Part shown: piece after piece, positions 31,177 to 43,100 of the stretch | Position numbering within the stretch: position 1 is the first letter of the stretch | Layout: each line of letters starts with the position of its first letter | Assembly (NCBI GenBank): GCA_033557465.1 | Contig: CM066031.1 | Coordinates: forward strand, 1,068,116,444-1,068,180,443 | Source of the DNA: Ichthyophis bannanicus | Taxonomy: Eukaryota; Chordata; Amphibia; Gymnophiona; Ichthyophiidae | DNA: 64,000 nucleotides | Direction of reading: 5' to 3' | Notes under the pieces: generated by a model | Told to the model about the DNA's origin: nothing | The model's database searches: none | Seen by the model: the letters and a program-made list of their open reading frames with translations, nothing else | Translations under genes and position numbers: made by a program

Positions 31177-33473
31177 TTAGCCTTTATCTAATGTGGGTGA
31201 GGGATAATCTATGTTGTTATAGTGTTTGGTGAATAGATAAGTTTTCAATTTTTTGCGGAATTCCATGATCTCAGATAGTGTTCGTAACTCCTCTGGGAAA
31301 GAATTCCATATAGTTGGGGCTATGTGAGAAAAGGCTCTGTTGTTTGTTGATTTATGAGCCCTTGTGTAATCTTTCGGAATCTTTAGTTTATTTAATTGTC
31401 CTTTTCTGTGTGTATTCTTAGCTGGTTCTTTGTGTATTAAGTTACATAGCGTGGTTGGAGCCATATCGTATAAGGCTTTGAATGAAGTTATTATAGTTTT
31501 GTAATTTATCCTGCTTTGAATTGGCAGCCAATGGAGGGAAGCTAGTATTGGTGTTATGTGTTGGAATGAATTAACTTTCAATATAATTCTAACAGCTGCA
31601 TTTTGTGCCAATTGCATTCGTTTGATATTTTGTTTTGATATGCCTATTAGTATTAGATTGGCGAAGTCAAAATGGGGAGTTATGGTGGCTTGGATTATAT
31701 TGATAAAGTCGTGTGAAAATACTAGTGGACGTAATTGTTTGAGGGTTTTGAGTTTGAAATAAATTTTCTTTATGGTATTGCTAATGTGTGTTTCCATCGT
31801 AAGGTGTGTGTCTAGTATGACACCTAGATATCTTATTTCATTTTTTATTTTGATTTCTTGGTTTTGAAGACTTATGTGTGTTGGGGGGATAAAGGATTTG
31901 TTCTTAGTCACAATTAGAACTTCAGTTTTAGCATGATTTATGTGGAGGTTTTGTGTTTTTAGCAAAGTTGTGATTTCATTATAGCAATCCGATAGGAGTT
32001 GAAGTGGTAGATTGGGTATCGTGAATGGAATGTACATCATAATATCATCTGCATATAGATGATATTGTACTCCAAATTTTTTGAAAATGTTGCAGACTGG
32101 CTTTATGTAAATATTGAAAAGTAGGGCTGATAACGCTGAGCCCTGAGGTAATCCAATTTCTTGTTTATATATTGTTGAGGTTTGAATCCCAATTCTTACG
32201 TTTTGCGTTCTATTATTTAAGTAGGACGAGAACCATTTATGTACTGTGGAGTTTAAGCCTATTTGTCTCAAGTTGTTGAGCATTATTGTGTGGTGTACGC
32301 TATCAAAAGCAGCTGATATATCAATGAAAAGTAGAATGAAGGCCTGTTTGTGATTGTCAATCCCTCTTAGTAGTGTATCAATTAAGACTGTAAGGAGTGT
32401 TTCAACTCCGTGGCGGGGCCGGAAACCATATTGTTGCTCATCAAGTGGGTAAGATGAGTCTAGAAAATCCTGTGTCTGTAATTGAACCACCTTTTCAATT
32501 ATTTTAGCCAAGAATGGTATGCTAGAGATGGGTCTATATGATACAGGTGAGCAATGTTCCCTCTAATTTTCTGTAGGCTGTGTGCGCATAAAATATCAGC
32601 TGTGCAGCTTTTAAAGGAAGGTTAAATTTTTGTGCGCCACATAACGACACTCAGAGTTACATACTTTAAAATTTGACTACACATCAGAATACAGTATGTA
32701 CACCACATTGATTGCACTAGAAAACATTGTAGAACTTGTGAAAACCATAAATACACAACAACTTTTAAATTTTAAGACGTCTGTGTTGTTTTCTATCAGA
32801 ATCAGAACTGTAATTTTTGTGCGCTCTGTTGTAAAGTATGTGCGCTCGCTCGGCGAGGTGTGTGCGCGCGCACACGCGCACAGCTTAGAGGGAACAGTGC
32901 AGGTGAGGTCTTATCAAGTTTGCTGTTCTTAAGGATTGGGCGTATTTGTGCGTGTTTGAGTGAAGGTGGGAGGTAGCCTTGAGTTAGTGAGAGGTTAACT
33001 ATTGGGAGAATGTAGGGTAATAAAATTGGAAGAGTGTTTTTTATCCATGTTACTGGACATGGATCTAGATAAGAAGTTGTAGTGTTAAGACTGGAGATGA
33101 TATTTTTTAGTGTCTCTTTAGTTATAGGGTGAAACTCTGACCATTCGTCTGAGGGCTGGTGTGATATGTTAATAGTGTCTATAGGCATTGACGGCATTTT
33201 TGCTTTGTTTTGATAATGGTCGGCTAAAGTTTGTACTGAGATATCAGTAATTTCATTGCCAGACGTTTGAGGGTTGGTTAGATTTCTGACAATGGAGAAT
33301 AACTCCCTTGGTCTGTTATATGATTTAGATAGTATTTCAGCATAGTATTTTTTCTTTGTGCTGTCTAGAGTTTCTTTGTATTTAGTAAGGTGGTTGTTAA
33401 TCTGTAAAGGGAAATATTTATATTTTAAATAAGGACACTTAAAATAGAAATGGGCAAATAAAGTTAAGTACAT
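31177..33473 (-). pseudogene. L2 ORF2 (RT region), interrupted by a hAT insertion
   Basis: The upstream piece (32908-33473) encodes the pre-RT linker with YNRPRELFSIVRNLT and DPCPVTWIK, up to RPILKNSKLDKT. After the insertion, 32511-31177 continues with FLAKIIEKVV, LLFIDISAAFDSVHH, GLPQGSALSALLFNI, YHLYADDIMMY (YADD at 32044-32055), LHWLPIQSRINYK and IWNSFPEELR. Apart from the insertion I see no stop in these two segments. The RT reading frame was therefore open when the hAT landed. Confidence 0.85.
32552..32899. mobile_element. hAT-superfamily MITE, 8-bp TSD
   Basis: The terminal repeats are CAATGTTCCCTCTAA at the left and CACTGTTCCCTCTAAGC inverted at the right. CAGGTGAG is duplicated at 32544-32551 and 32900-32907. 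The 8-bp duplication is diagnostic for hAT. It is 348 bp with no transposase. The right part is rich in GCGC and CACA, which gives the GTGTGTGCGCGCGCAC stretch. Confidence 0.9.
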
Positions 33474-33480
33474 TATTGCA

Positions 33481-34020
33481 AACTAATGCAAAATATAATA
33501 GTAAAGAGACAGAAATGGTTCAGAATATGTATGGTCTTTTTGTATTTTTTATAGAATGGATTTTCTCATTTTATAAATTTTTATGCAATAAGTTTTTAAC
33601 ATTTTATACTTTTTATAACATTTTTCAAACATTCTGTAAATTCTTACAACAGGCATTTTTAAGACTTTCTCTTTCTTAAACAAATCAAGGAACCACATAT
33701 CACAACAATTGCTCTGCCTAAACTATGGAAACTGGTGATTTACCTGCATTTCCTACTGAATCGGTCCATTTAGTCAACCGAGGTCCTTCATACAGACAGT
33801 TGCCTCACTTCTGACATCCACTGTGCATAGCATGCATTTGCAAATAAACACAGACCCCTTCAATATTTAAAAAACAACTAGACATTGGCACTGTGCTGAA
33901 CATCTAGGCGATTTGTTTTCCGATTTTTGACAGCATTATATGTAGAGCAGGAATTAAATATCCCATAATATTATGAGTTCTGTAAGGACGATAGATTGGA
34001 AGCATTCTGGGGGTGGGGCT
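33481..34020. other. AT-rich spacer, no gene
   Basis: T-rich sequence around 33530-33670 with low-complexity frames. Confidence 0.4.
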
Positions 34021-34024
34021 ATCA

Positions 34025-34087
34025 AAACATATAGTTTATACATCTAAGCTCTGATTTTTGGCACCTAGATATCTAAACTATATGTTT
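34025..34087. repeat. Hairpin of a small unclassified MITE-like repeat
   Basis: AAACATATAGTTTA at 34025-34038 is the exact inverse of 34074-34087, and the inner bases TACATCTA and TAGATATC extend it imperfectly. CATCTAAGC and CATCTAGCC words recur to about 34260, which suggests a structured repeat of uncertain limits. Confidence 0.45.
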
Positions 34088-34600
34088 GGTTTAGACGCTG
34101 TAAAACTAGGTACTGTATAATCTGGAGCATCTAGCCAAAATATAATATAAATGTATAGGTGCCATTTTCAGCATCCAGACATTTAAACTATGAGCATACT
34201 TTTGCATACACCCAGGTGCTTATATTGCGCAGTGCTAAGCAAATGCATAGATGTCCTGGCGAAAATTGGGTCCAGGACATACAACAAAGAGAACAAAGGA
34301 TAAAGAGACAACAGGCCACTGCATTATGCAAGAATTCATAATGCAGTCTGTAGAATATCCTCTGGAGCCAGTGAAAGCATATTACCAGCTTGGATCTGGC
34401 TTCCTGACCAAGCCTCGTCTTGGCAGGATCCTACTCACTGAATAGTGTCTGATCTTTCATGCTCTCCAACTATTAAGACCTCATGTTTTCTAATGGATTT
34501 TCTGACCTGCCACTAGTGAATATGGGTATTGATGGTGGCTCTCACCAGTGTGCCATCCTTGCTATTAGTGGTAAAACTGGGGTCAGGCTTCATTTGATTA
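34088..34600. other. No gene recognised
   Basis: Nothing recognisable here beyond the end of the hairpin repeat. Confidence 0.3.
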
Positions 34601-34659
34601 CATATTTTCATTAAGGGCCCTTTCTTCTCTCTCTCTGCTTCCATGATGCTCATAATCTG

Positions 34660-34905
34660 CAGATTCACATGGAAGCAGATTCCACAAATTCCACGCCTGG
34701 CCCGTGGACATGTTTAAATCGGAAATGGGCATGATTCCATGCCAATTCCACATCTGCAGAGGTCCGCATTTATGGAATCGGCATGTAGACATGTCTGGTG
34801 TGGCATGCCCAACATGCTGTTCAGATAGCCCATGTGCGTATCCAGTGCAAGGCATGCACATGGGTGCAGGCACAGGTCATAGAGTAAAGCAGAGAAACCC
34901 GTCCC
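34660..34905. repeat. Structured, hairpin-rich repeat
   Basis: CCCATGTGC (34828-34836) pairs with GCACATGGG (34856-34863 and adjacent). The palindrome-rich motifs ACATGT, GGCATG, GGAATC and CATGCC recur. Mirror-image frames on both strands arise from it. Class unknown. Confidence 0.4.
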
Positions 34906-35129
34906 CTCTAATATTTCAGGACACGGGTAAATGCCGCAATTGTTTTGGGTGTCCCCATGCTCACTGTATTCTGGAAAGTTGCATGTTTCCAAACCTGCCG
35001 GTTTCTGTGATATACCAGTGGATACCTCTGATGGTCATGCCTCCTCGGTTAAAACATGTATCTCCTAAGCTGCTCTTCTCACTGATAGTGTTGTGCTGAT
35101 GTAAACTAGACATAAATACTGATGATACA

Positions 35130-35520
35130 TACAGGGCCGTCCCGTCCACTAGGTGAGCTAGGCGTCTGCCTAGGGGAGCTGGCCTGGGTGGGCAGTGGCA
35201 GCAGCACACATGATCGGCCACACTGCCCTCTCCACAGCTGCCACTGATTCCGTTTGGGGGGGGGGAGGCTGGCAGCAGCAGCAGCAGTAGTATTTCTAAA
35301 AGCGGCAGCAAAAAGCCAACACTGAAATACTGCTGCTGCCACTTTTTGAAATACTGCTGTTGCCACTGCCCGCCTCCCTCTCCCAAGACAGAATCGGTGG
35401 TAGCTGGGTGGAGCAGTGGCAGCAGCAGCTGGGGGGGGGGGGGGGGTGGCATCTGGTGGGGTGGCGGCGGCAGCTGGGGTGGCAGCAAGGCCGGGGTTTC
35501 TGCCTAGGACAACACAAAAC
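35130..35520. mobile_element. Probable hAT-type MITE with a trinucleotide tract
   Basis: It begins CAGGGCCGTCCCGTCC and includes CTAGGCGTCTGCCTAGGGG. This is the CAGGGCCG-type end of vertebrate hAT MITEs. The interior has (GCA)n-like repeats near 35185-35300 and 35410-35430, and a G-run at about 35431-35446. CTGCCTAGGACAA near 35500 may be the far end. No duplication was confirmed. Confidence 0.45.
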
Positions 35521-35900
35521 CTTGGATAAGTCCTGGATACATAAATGCTGATGAAAACTAGACTCTATATACTAGTCTGTTTCATGCCCAGAACACTGCA
35601 AAGTAATCTCAGTGCACTCTAAGGTATAATAAGAGCAAATAGATATTAACATGTTTGTCATGACATACTTTGCATCAAAACATACATTGCATTATAACAA
35701 CTCCTCAACTATTCTTGCATTGGTCATCTCTAAAACCACTCTTTAAAATGCTGAGAATGGACCTTTACCAACCTCACAAAAAAACAAACTAACTTTGCAT
35801 TCCCCAAAGGATGCATTGTTTTGCTGAGCGACATAACTATGCTCTTCTAATGCCTTAGGCTATGGCATCTGTTTCCCACATATCTGTGTACTGGCATTTT
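35521..35900. other. No gene recognised
   Basis: I see nothing supportable in this stretch. Confidence 0.3.
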
Positions 35901-36006
35901 TCACAGTAGCTCCATACATGTGGCTACACCTGTCCCTTACAATGTCCACTCTCTGTCCTGCCTTATGTTGGTCTGTATACATCTGCTATCTGTGGAGCAA
36001 CCCTGC

Positions 36007-36306
36007 CTACCTTCCTACAGTCTGCTTTGTGGCACTGCTCCCCTGGTTAGGCCTGTGTGAACATGGGAGGGGGGATCCCTGTGCCATCATACTAAGTAGC
36101 CAGCCTCCAAATATATCACTACTCTCGCAGCTTGCATAGATCCTGGACTGGGTAAGGATATAGGCCGCATGGCACAATCTGGGGAATATTTGAACAACAA
36201 CTGTCAGGTCTCCCAGTGCCTGGCACAGCTGTTGTATGGCTGCCCTATCACAGTGACACCTGGTGTCACTGTGGTTATCCACAAGGTCCAGGTACTGGCT
36301 AGGCAT
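36007..36306 (-). pseudogene. Possible HARBI1-like (PIF/Harbinger) transposase fragment
   Basis: The minus frame starts MPSQYLDLVDNHSDTRCHCD and includes RAAIQQLCQALGDL. That resembles the N-terminal helix pattern of HARBI1-type nucleases (a short conserved R...AI..LC..L..DL segment). The rest does not convince me, and the DDE core is not visible. It may be a 5' fragment of an autonomous PIF/Harbinger, or chance. Confidence 0.25.
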
Positions 36307-37050
36307 TCATGTCCCCCCTGAATTGCAGATCAGCATACCAGATCCACCTCTGCAACCCTCAAACCACACACACACACTCTCACTTGCAAGGACGAATTGT
36401 AGAACACAGAAGAACATTTTCTAAATACTGACCTTATTCCATTTCACTGGCAGGAATAATGACCATGTCTGTGGGAAAGTTGGTAAATGTACATGGGCCT
36501 TTCCTGAATACATTACACATGTCTCTGTGGCAAACCCATACCCCCATTCTGCCCCTTCTGGGCATGTTCTGACATCTCCGTGCAAGTGAGATAAACATGC
36601 GCAGGCGCCATGTACCAGAATACATCCGTAGACGTTTTCGTTACATTAACATCCCTGGTGCATGCATAAACTCTTATTCGGGTTCTGGAATGACCTCCAT
36701 AAGGGTAAGCCACGTGCCATACTTCTAATACTCTGTGCCTGCTGCATCTGTTGGACCTGGACCAATCTTTAAGTTTCCGGTCACCTGGGCAACCCAGCTC
36801 AATCTAGGAGTCTCTCTTGAGTTCAGAGGGTACTGGTATGATGGAGAGGTTGACTACATCATTTTCTAAACCCCAAACTCCCTCTTCAGATACTCTACTT
36901 CCCCTGGCTGCTGGATCCACAGCTACCTTTTAATGAACATTGGACAGGCTCAGGACTAGAGGTAGACCATATAGTGCAAATTGAAGAGGCTGGGCCCTCC
37001 ACTAGGGATTCTAGGTCTTCTTAGCATAGTCTAAGATTGGTAAGCCAATG
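36307..37050. other. No gene recognised
   Basis: A (CA)n stretch lies at about 36366-36377. The frames are short and unrecognised. Confidence 0.3.
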
Positions 37051-37054
37051 TCAA

Positions 37055-37296
37055 AATCCTTTTTAATTTGGATTTTGGATTTAGCTCATGCCTTCTTCAG
37101 GAGTAGCGCAAGGCAAACTACGTTCAGATACAGTAGGTATTTGTCCTATGCCTTGGAGGGCGTATAATCTAAGTTTGTATCTGAGGTAATGGAGGGTCAA
37201 GTGACTTGCCCAAAATCACAAGGGGTGGCAGTGTGATTCAAAATGGGGGTTCCCTGGTTTTCAGCCCACTGCTCTAACCATTAGGCTACTCTGCTT
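37055..37296 (-). repeat. tRNA-derived SINE with CORE-like body and L2-like tail
   Basis: On the minus strand: the head GTAGCCTAATGGTTAGAGCA (A-box-like), then TTTTGAATCACACTGCC in the place of a B-box, TTGGGCAAGTCACTTGACCC, ACAAACTTAGATTATACGCC, and the tail CTCCTGAAGAAGGCATGAGC with AAATCCAAA. It is the most complete SINE here. Pol III boxes are partly degraded. Confidence 0.7.
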
Positions 37297-37299
37297 GAG

Positions 37300-39246
37300 A
37301 GGGTCTCAGATGCTGCAGGGCTCTGGGCTTTCCAGACTTCCATTTGTTCCAAGACAAAAGAAAAACAAATGGAGGTAGACCACAGCTACAGCTGAGGAAG
37401 TGTAAATCTATAATGTTTGTTGGGAGACCCCACTCACCTGAGTTTTGACAAACTTGCCTGTATCAGGGGTCAAGATGGATAGACAGCAAAAAAACTTAGC
37501 AAATAAGTATAAGGCTGTTCAAGGAGTACTCCTTGAGAAGAATACTTTCACAGCAAATAGCTGTTCAACCCAATCCATCATCGTTGTATTTGAGCTACTT
37601 TGAAGGTGTCCCAACAGATCAGGCTCCTCCAAAGCTTGTTCATAAATTCTTTGCAGCACTTCCCATCCTTGGTCCACAAGCCTTAGCATTTCTACTTTTC
37701 CCCAACCAGCTGAGTGGTGGGAATCAAAAGTGAAGGCTGCAATTCTTGCTGAAACTTCTTCCAAGTGTCTGCTCACTTCCTGATTAATCCACCTGCTCTC
37801 TGCTAGGACTTTACAAAGCAACCGCTGGCTCTGAAGGCAATACAATTCTACTTTCCCCTTTTAAAGTATATTACACGCTTGGCAGATGGTTACCTCAAAT
37901 CGTTTGCCTCACAGAGAGTGACTTTCAGGGAACAAGCACTGAGTTCCACTGGAATACTCCCTTTCTTAGAGAAGGAGAACAACAGCTGGAAGACAAATAT
38001 AACAGAATTTGAATAAGGGATTCGGACCAGCAGGATGTTACATTTACTGAATTTTATTTATGTCCTAATTAGAAGGTGGTACGATAATGTTTTACTAATT
38101 TGCAAACTAATTGATGTAATTGTAACACAGGTTATCTTTATGTTCAAAATTTAATAAAGTTTGAAAGTAATAACAGTGTTTCCTACTCTTATTTTTTCCC
38201 CAGAACCCCAAACCCATAGGTTCTGAAAAACTCAGATGTTCAAAATAAACATACACTTGCAACTTAAATTCTCAGAAATTATTCATGTCCATATATTCTT
38301 TAAAAGGTTCAACAATAAGAATTCCCTTTGGTTGAACCCTCAGCATAAGCTGTGTAATTAGCATACAGTCCACAGTACCAATCAACCCCTGATTACAAGG
38401 GTTGTTACAGTTATATTTGAGCTCAAATATTTGTACAGTTCATTGTTAGGAAGGTGTGTAGCACTACTTATCCTCTGAAGTCTTCTATCGTTGGGGCCCA
38501 GGTCTCAACAGACGGCTTCTTCCAGAAACAGGCTCTTTCGTATGGCTTCTGAAAGTCCTTTCTCTATGATGCAAATTTTAGTATTCATCTACAATCAACA
38601 TTGGCTTCCTAAACCCAAATCCGGTCTATTTTTATGCGTCCCTAAGATAAACAATGCAAAAATGGGAAATTTCACAAGCTTGCTAGAATTAAAAAAATCT
38701 TCCCCTTCCCTCTCACAAACAACTCTTCTAACTCTTAGTCAGTAGTCATTTAAACTGTCATCCACTCCCATTCAATCAGTTCTCTTTCACACTGTCACAT
38801 AACCTCAGAAGCACATCTGAATTACAGCACTACAAAAAAACTTCCCACTCTGAACATTCCACAAAACCTCAGCTTCTATAGCTTTCTTCATTTGTCAGAC
38901 TCTCTCAGTGCACAAGCACACCAGGACTCCCATTGTACTGGGAGCCACAAGCTTGATAAAGAATTCCCAAGTACATCTTGACAAACTACCCATACATGTT
39001 ACATCTTACGAACTCCAACAGGAAGCTCTCTTTGGCACGATGCAAGTATTGCGCCGAGCATTAGCAGTAAATTTGAGAGACTAAGATCATATTCTTAGAA
39101 GTGAGGTTCTCGACTGCCATAGTACGCGCAAAACTAACCCATTTGGAAACTACCCCAAAGAAAACCTATTTCTTCCCCAAAATAATTCTTCCCATCCTTT
39201 CCCAAAATCCCCGTCAACTTCAGCTCTGAGGTTTCAGATCACTATA
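37300..39246. other. No gene recognised
   Basis: A minus-strand frame at 37519-37845 (108 codons) has no recognisable domain. 38190-39240 has AT-rich composition and motifs like the left half of the LTR-like insertions, but I cannot show homology by eye. Confidence 0.3.
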
Positions 39247-39841
39247 CCGCACTTAAGAACATAAAAACATAAGAAATGCCTTACTGGATCAGACCAAGGT
39301 CCATCAAGTCCAGTATCCTATTTCCAACAGTAGCCAATCCAGGTCACAAGTATCTGGCAGGTTCCCAAGAAGCACACAGATTCCACAATGCTTGTCTCAG
39401 GGCAAGAGGTGGATTTCCTGGGACCTTTTTAATAATGGCTTCTTCCAGGAACATGTCCAAATCTTTTTTAAACCAGCTACACTTACAGCTTTTACTACAT
39501 TTTCCAGTAACAAATTCCAGAGTTTGATTACGCATTTAGTAAAAAAAATATTTTATTTTATTAGTCTTAAATGGGTTGCATTCATTGTGTGTCCTCTAGT
39601 CTTTCTACTTTTTGATGGTGTAAACAACCAAACTAAGTTTACCCCTTCCACTCCATTCATTAATTTATAGACCTCTATCATATCATAGATGTCTATAAAT
39701 TAATGAATGAACTGGAACGTTTCTTTTCCAAGTTTAAGAGCCCCAACCTTTTAAGCCTCTCCTCATAAGGGTATCCTTCCATTCCCTTTACTGTTTTGGT
39801 TGCTCTTCTTTATATGTTTTCTAATTCAGTTATATCCTTTT
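39247..39841 (-). mobile_element. CR1-A copy 3, 3' segment
   Basis: The 3' UTR (ACATAAGAAATGCCTTACTGG, then GGTCCATCAAGTCCAGTATCC) and the C-terminal ORF2 code on the minus strand run to TTCAGTTATATCC at 39841. The same element resumes at 47546 on the far side of an L1. A small inverted duplication at about 39654-39709 sits inside it. Confidence 0.85.
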
Positions 39842-40185
39842 TTTTTTATTGAAAGGCTTCCAAAAAATACATAGAAACATAAACCACAAAGATCTTCAAA
39901 GAAAATGCAACAGTAACAGCATAACGTCCGATCACAACAGCATTCAACAATATGCCTTCATTTTTGCAGTTTTAAGATAAGGAAACGGGGAGCAATAACC
40001 CCCCAACCTCCCTTTCCCCCCCCCCAGAGCCTCCCTAGCCCAGGACCGCCCTCCCTCCCAACCTCCCAATCCCCCCAACTATGGCTTGCTAGTGTTTAAG
40101 CACGGGAAGATGGTGAGCAAGAGGCACACACAGGGGGCAAGCTCCCTTTAAAGTATGCGTATTCCCCCCCTCTCATCCAGCACAG

Positions 40186-43100
40186 TCACACACCATAACG
40201 AGAGACAAAGGGTGCCCACACCAACTCAAAGCGCGCCAAGCGCATCCTACTGACCGCTACCCCTCGCTCCATGGTATACATATCCCACATCCGTTCCAGC
40301 CAAGCCTGAAAGGAGGGGGCCAAGGCACACTTCCAGGCTGCTGCAAGGAATAATCTAGCTGCATTCAGGCCATGGCGGAGTAGAGCAAGCTGCAGAGCCC
40401 GTGCACCCGGCACCGAGGCCCCAAACAGGAAAATCCCCGGATCCCAAGGGATACTCACTCCCAGAAGCAATTGCAGCCGGAATTGTATACCCCTCCAAAA
40501 GGCGCGAATGCGGGGGCAAGCCCACCAAATGTGCCCTAGGGTACCCCGTTGCCCACATTTACGCCAACAGAGGTCCACCGCCCCAGGATATATACGTGCG
40601 ATCCGTGCCGGGGTCATGTACCAATGGTACAGTATTTTATAATTGGTTTCACGGGCATTAATCGCTACCGCACTCTTCCACAAGTGTGTTTCCGCCCTCT
40701 CCCACTGCTGCTCAGTATAGGAGAGGTTCAAGTCAGAGTTCCAAAGTTCCCTGTGCCTAGTAGAACACGTTTGGGACCCCTGCAAGTGGGCATACAGGGT
40801 CGCCACGAGTCCCTTAGTGGTGGTGCACCCCTCACAGTAACGTTCCAGATCCGTCAGGGCCCGAGCAACCTGGGGCCGAACAAGCTTGGATCGAACCCAG
40901 TGTGTCACTTGCGTATATTGATAGAGATGCCTAGCCGGAATGTCAAATTCATCTTGTAACGCACGAAAAGATTGTAATCGACCGTCATCAAAGAGCTGTC
41001 CGACCCGACTAAGGCCGTGATGTCCCCACTGCCGAAAGACTATCGCTTAGCCCCGGTGGGAAAGAAGCGTTATCTACTATAGGGGCTAAAGGGGTTAAGT
41101 CCATGTCTCGAGGCCGAAAGTGCTGGTCCCAGCAACAGAGGGTATGAAGAACATAGGGGTTACTGGTGCATTTACCACGCCGGAGTTTTGGACCAAGCCA
41201 CAGCCAGTCTCCTAATCCCGCTCCCCCCGCCAAGCTCATTTCCAGTTGTACCCATCGCTTAGTGCTATCAGCAATCATCCACTCCACCCCCGCCCGACAT
41301 TGTGCCGCCGCATAATACCAGTGCAAATTGGGCATGCCCATACCTCCAGAACGCGTACGGGCATAGAGAACATGTTGCGCTAATCGCGGACGACGATAAT
41401 GCCATATGAATTTCATAAGCAGCTGCTGCCAGGTCGCCAAAGTGGCCCGTGCAATGGGAAACGGTAGAACCTGAAAAAATAAAGAAAGCGGGGAACGACC
41501 ACCATCTTGACTACGGCTATACGCCTGAACCAGGAAAGGAGCAGGCCATTCCAAACCTCTAGGTCCCGCCGAATCTGACGAAGCAGGGGATCATAATTGG
41601 CCTTAAAGAGGTCCGCCCGCTCCACAGTCAAATGCACACCTAAATAACGTAGGGCTCCGGACACCCAGCGAAGAGGATAAGCCGCTTGGAGCTCCGCACA
41701 AACCGCCCCGGGGACCCCAACATTCAAGATCTCCGATTTAGTGTAATTAATTTTGAAACCGGATACCCGAGAATAGTTTTCGAACAACTGCATCGCAACT
41801 GAAAGGGAAGCGGACGGATCCACCAGGGACAATATGATGTCATCCGCAAAGAGTGCAATCCGATATTCCGCAGGGCCAATGTGGACCCCCTGCAAGCCTG
41901 GATGTTCTCGAAAGCTCTGAGCCAAGGGTTCCATCGCGAGTGCGAAGAGCAGAGGCGAAAGAGGGCAACCCTGTCGCGTGCCCCTCTCCAGAAAGAAGTG
42001 TCTTGAGTGTCCCCCATTAATCCGAACGCACGCCTGGGGCATCTGATAAAGACTACGAACCCAACGGATATAATTAGAGCCAAAGCCCATTGTCTCCAGA
42101 ACACACCATAGGTATTCCTAGTCGACCCGATCAAAAGCTTTTTCTGCGTCAATCCCCACCAGCATGGCTGGTTGTGGTTCCCGTTGGGCTACGTGAATGA
42201 CCTGCAACATACGCCTAATGTTATCTGCGGCCTGGCGACCCGGCACAAATTCATCCTTTTCTGGATGAACCAAGCCCGGAAGGACCCGATTCAAGCGCGC
42301 AGCCAGCACAGAGGCAAATATTTTAACGTCAACATTTAACAGGGAAATGGGGCGGTACGACGCCGCATCGTGCAGTGGTTTACCAGGTTTGGGCATCATC
42401 ATTATCAATGCCTGGGATGATGGTAGAGAGACCCCCCCCAAGATCTCATTGAACAAGATAGTCAAGGTTGGCGCTAATTGTGCCCGAAACTTCTTATAAT
42501 ATTCTGCTGGGAAGCCATCACTACCCGGCGCACTGCCAGTTTTCAATCGCCGGATCGCAATTTCCACTTCGTCTACCGTTAATTCAGAATCTAACTGAGC
42601 TCGGTCAGGGTCAGAGAGATGCGGCAGAGCAATCCCCTGCAAATAGTCCTGTACACGATCCCGATCAAAGGGCTCTGCCTTATAGAGCAGCTCCAAATAG
42701 TCAGCAAAGAGATCACGTATCTCCCGGGAAATAACCCTCTTCCGTCCCCCAGAGTTGCGCAGTTCGCGAACCACTCTCGCGGACTGCTGTTGCCGGAGAC
42801 GCAAGGCTAGGAAGCGGCCTGTTTTATTCCCATGCTCATAAAACGTTTGCCGTAATTTCCGGCATTTATTATCTAATTCTTTCTGCAAACACGCATCCAA
42901 GTTGGTTCAAACAGTCCGCCACTGGCGCAGCACCTGACGCGAACCAGTTCGGGCGTGTTCCAAACCTAGGCGAGTAGACTCCTTCACCAACTGGTCGTGG
43001 TCATGCATCCACATTTTACGCGTGCGGGCCACCTCAGCCATGAGTTGACCTCGAGCCGTAGCCTTATAAGCATCCCACACCATGGGGAGGGGAACATCCC

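Larger units (their letters stand above)
30781..33480 (-). mobile_element. L2-clade LINE (L2 copy 2), minus strand, split by a hAT MITE
   Basis: The 3' end is at the left (TTATTTATTTATTTA, then TATATACCGC). ORF2 runs from about 33473 down to 31177. A 348-bp hAT MITE sits at 32552-32899. The endonuclease is largely missing, so the copy is 5'-truncated near 33480. Confidence 0.85.

Noticed and set aside
34598..35099. Paired ORFs at 34.6-35.1 kb on both strands
   Set aside because: They arise from a hairpin-rich repeat; neither shows a domain.
35106..35551. His/Pro/Gln-rich frames over the (GCA)n and G-run
   Set aside because: Trinucleotide repeat translation inside a probable hAT MITE.
37070..37110. 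CTGAAGAAGGC...AAATCC as another hammerhead core
   Set aside because: GAAAC is missing, there is no stem I pairing, and the sequence is fully explained as the tail of a tRNA-derived SINE.
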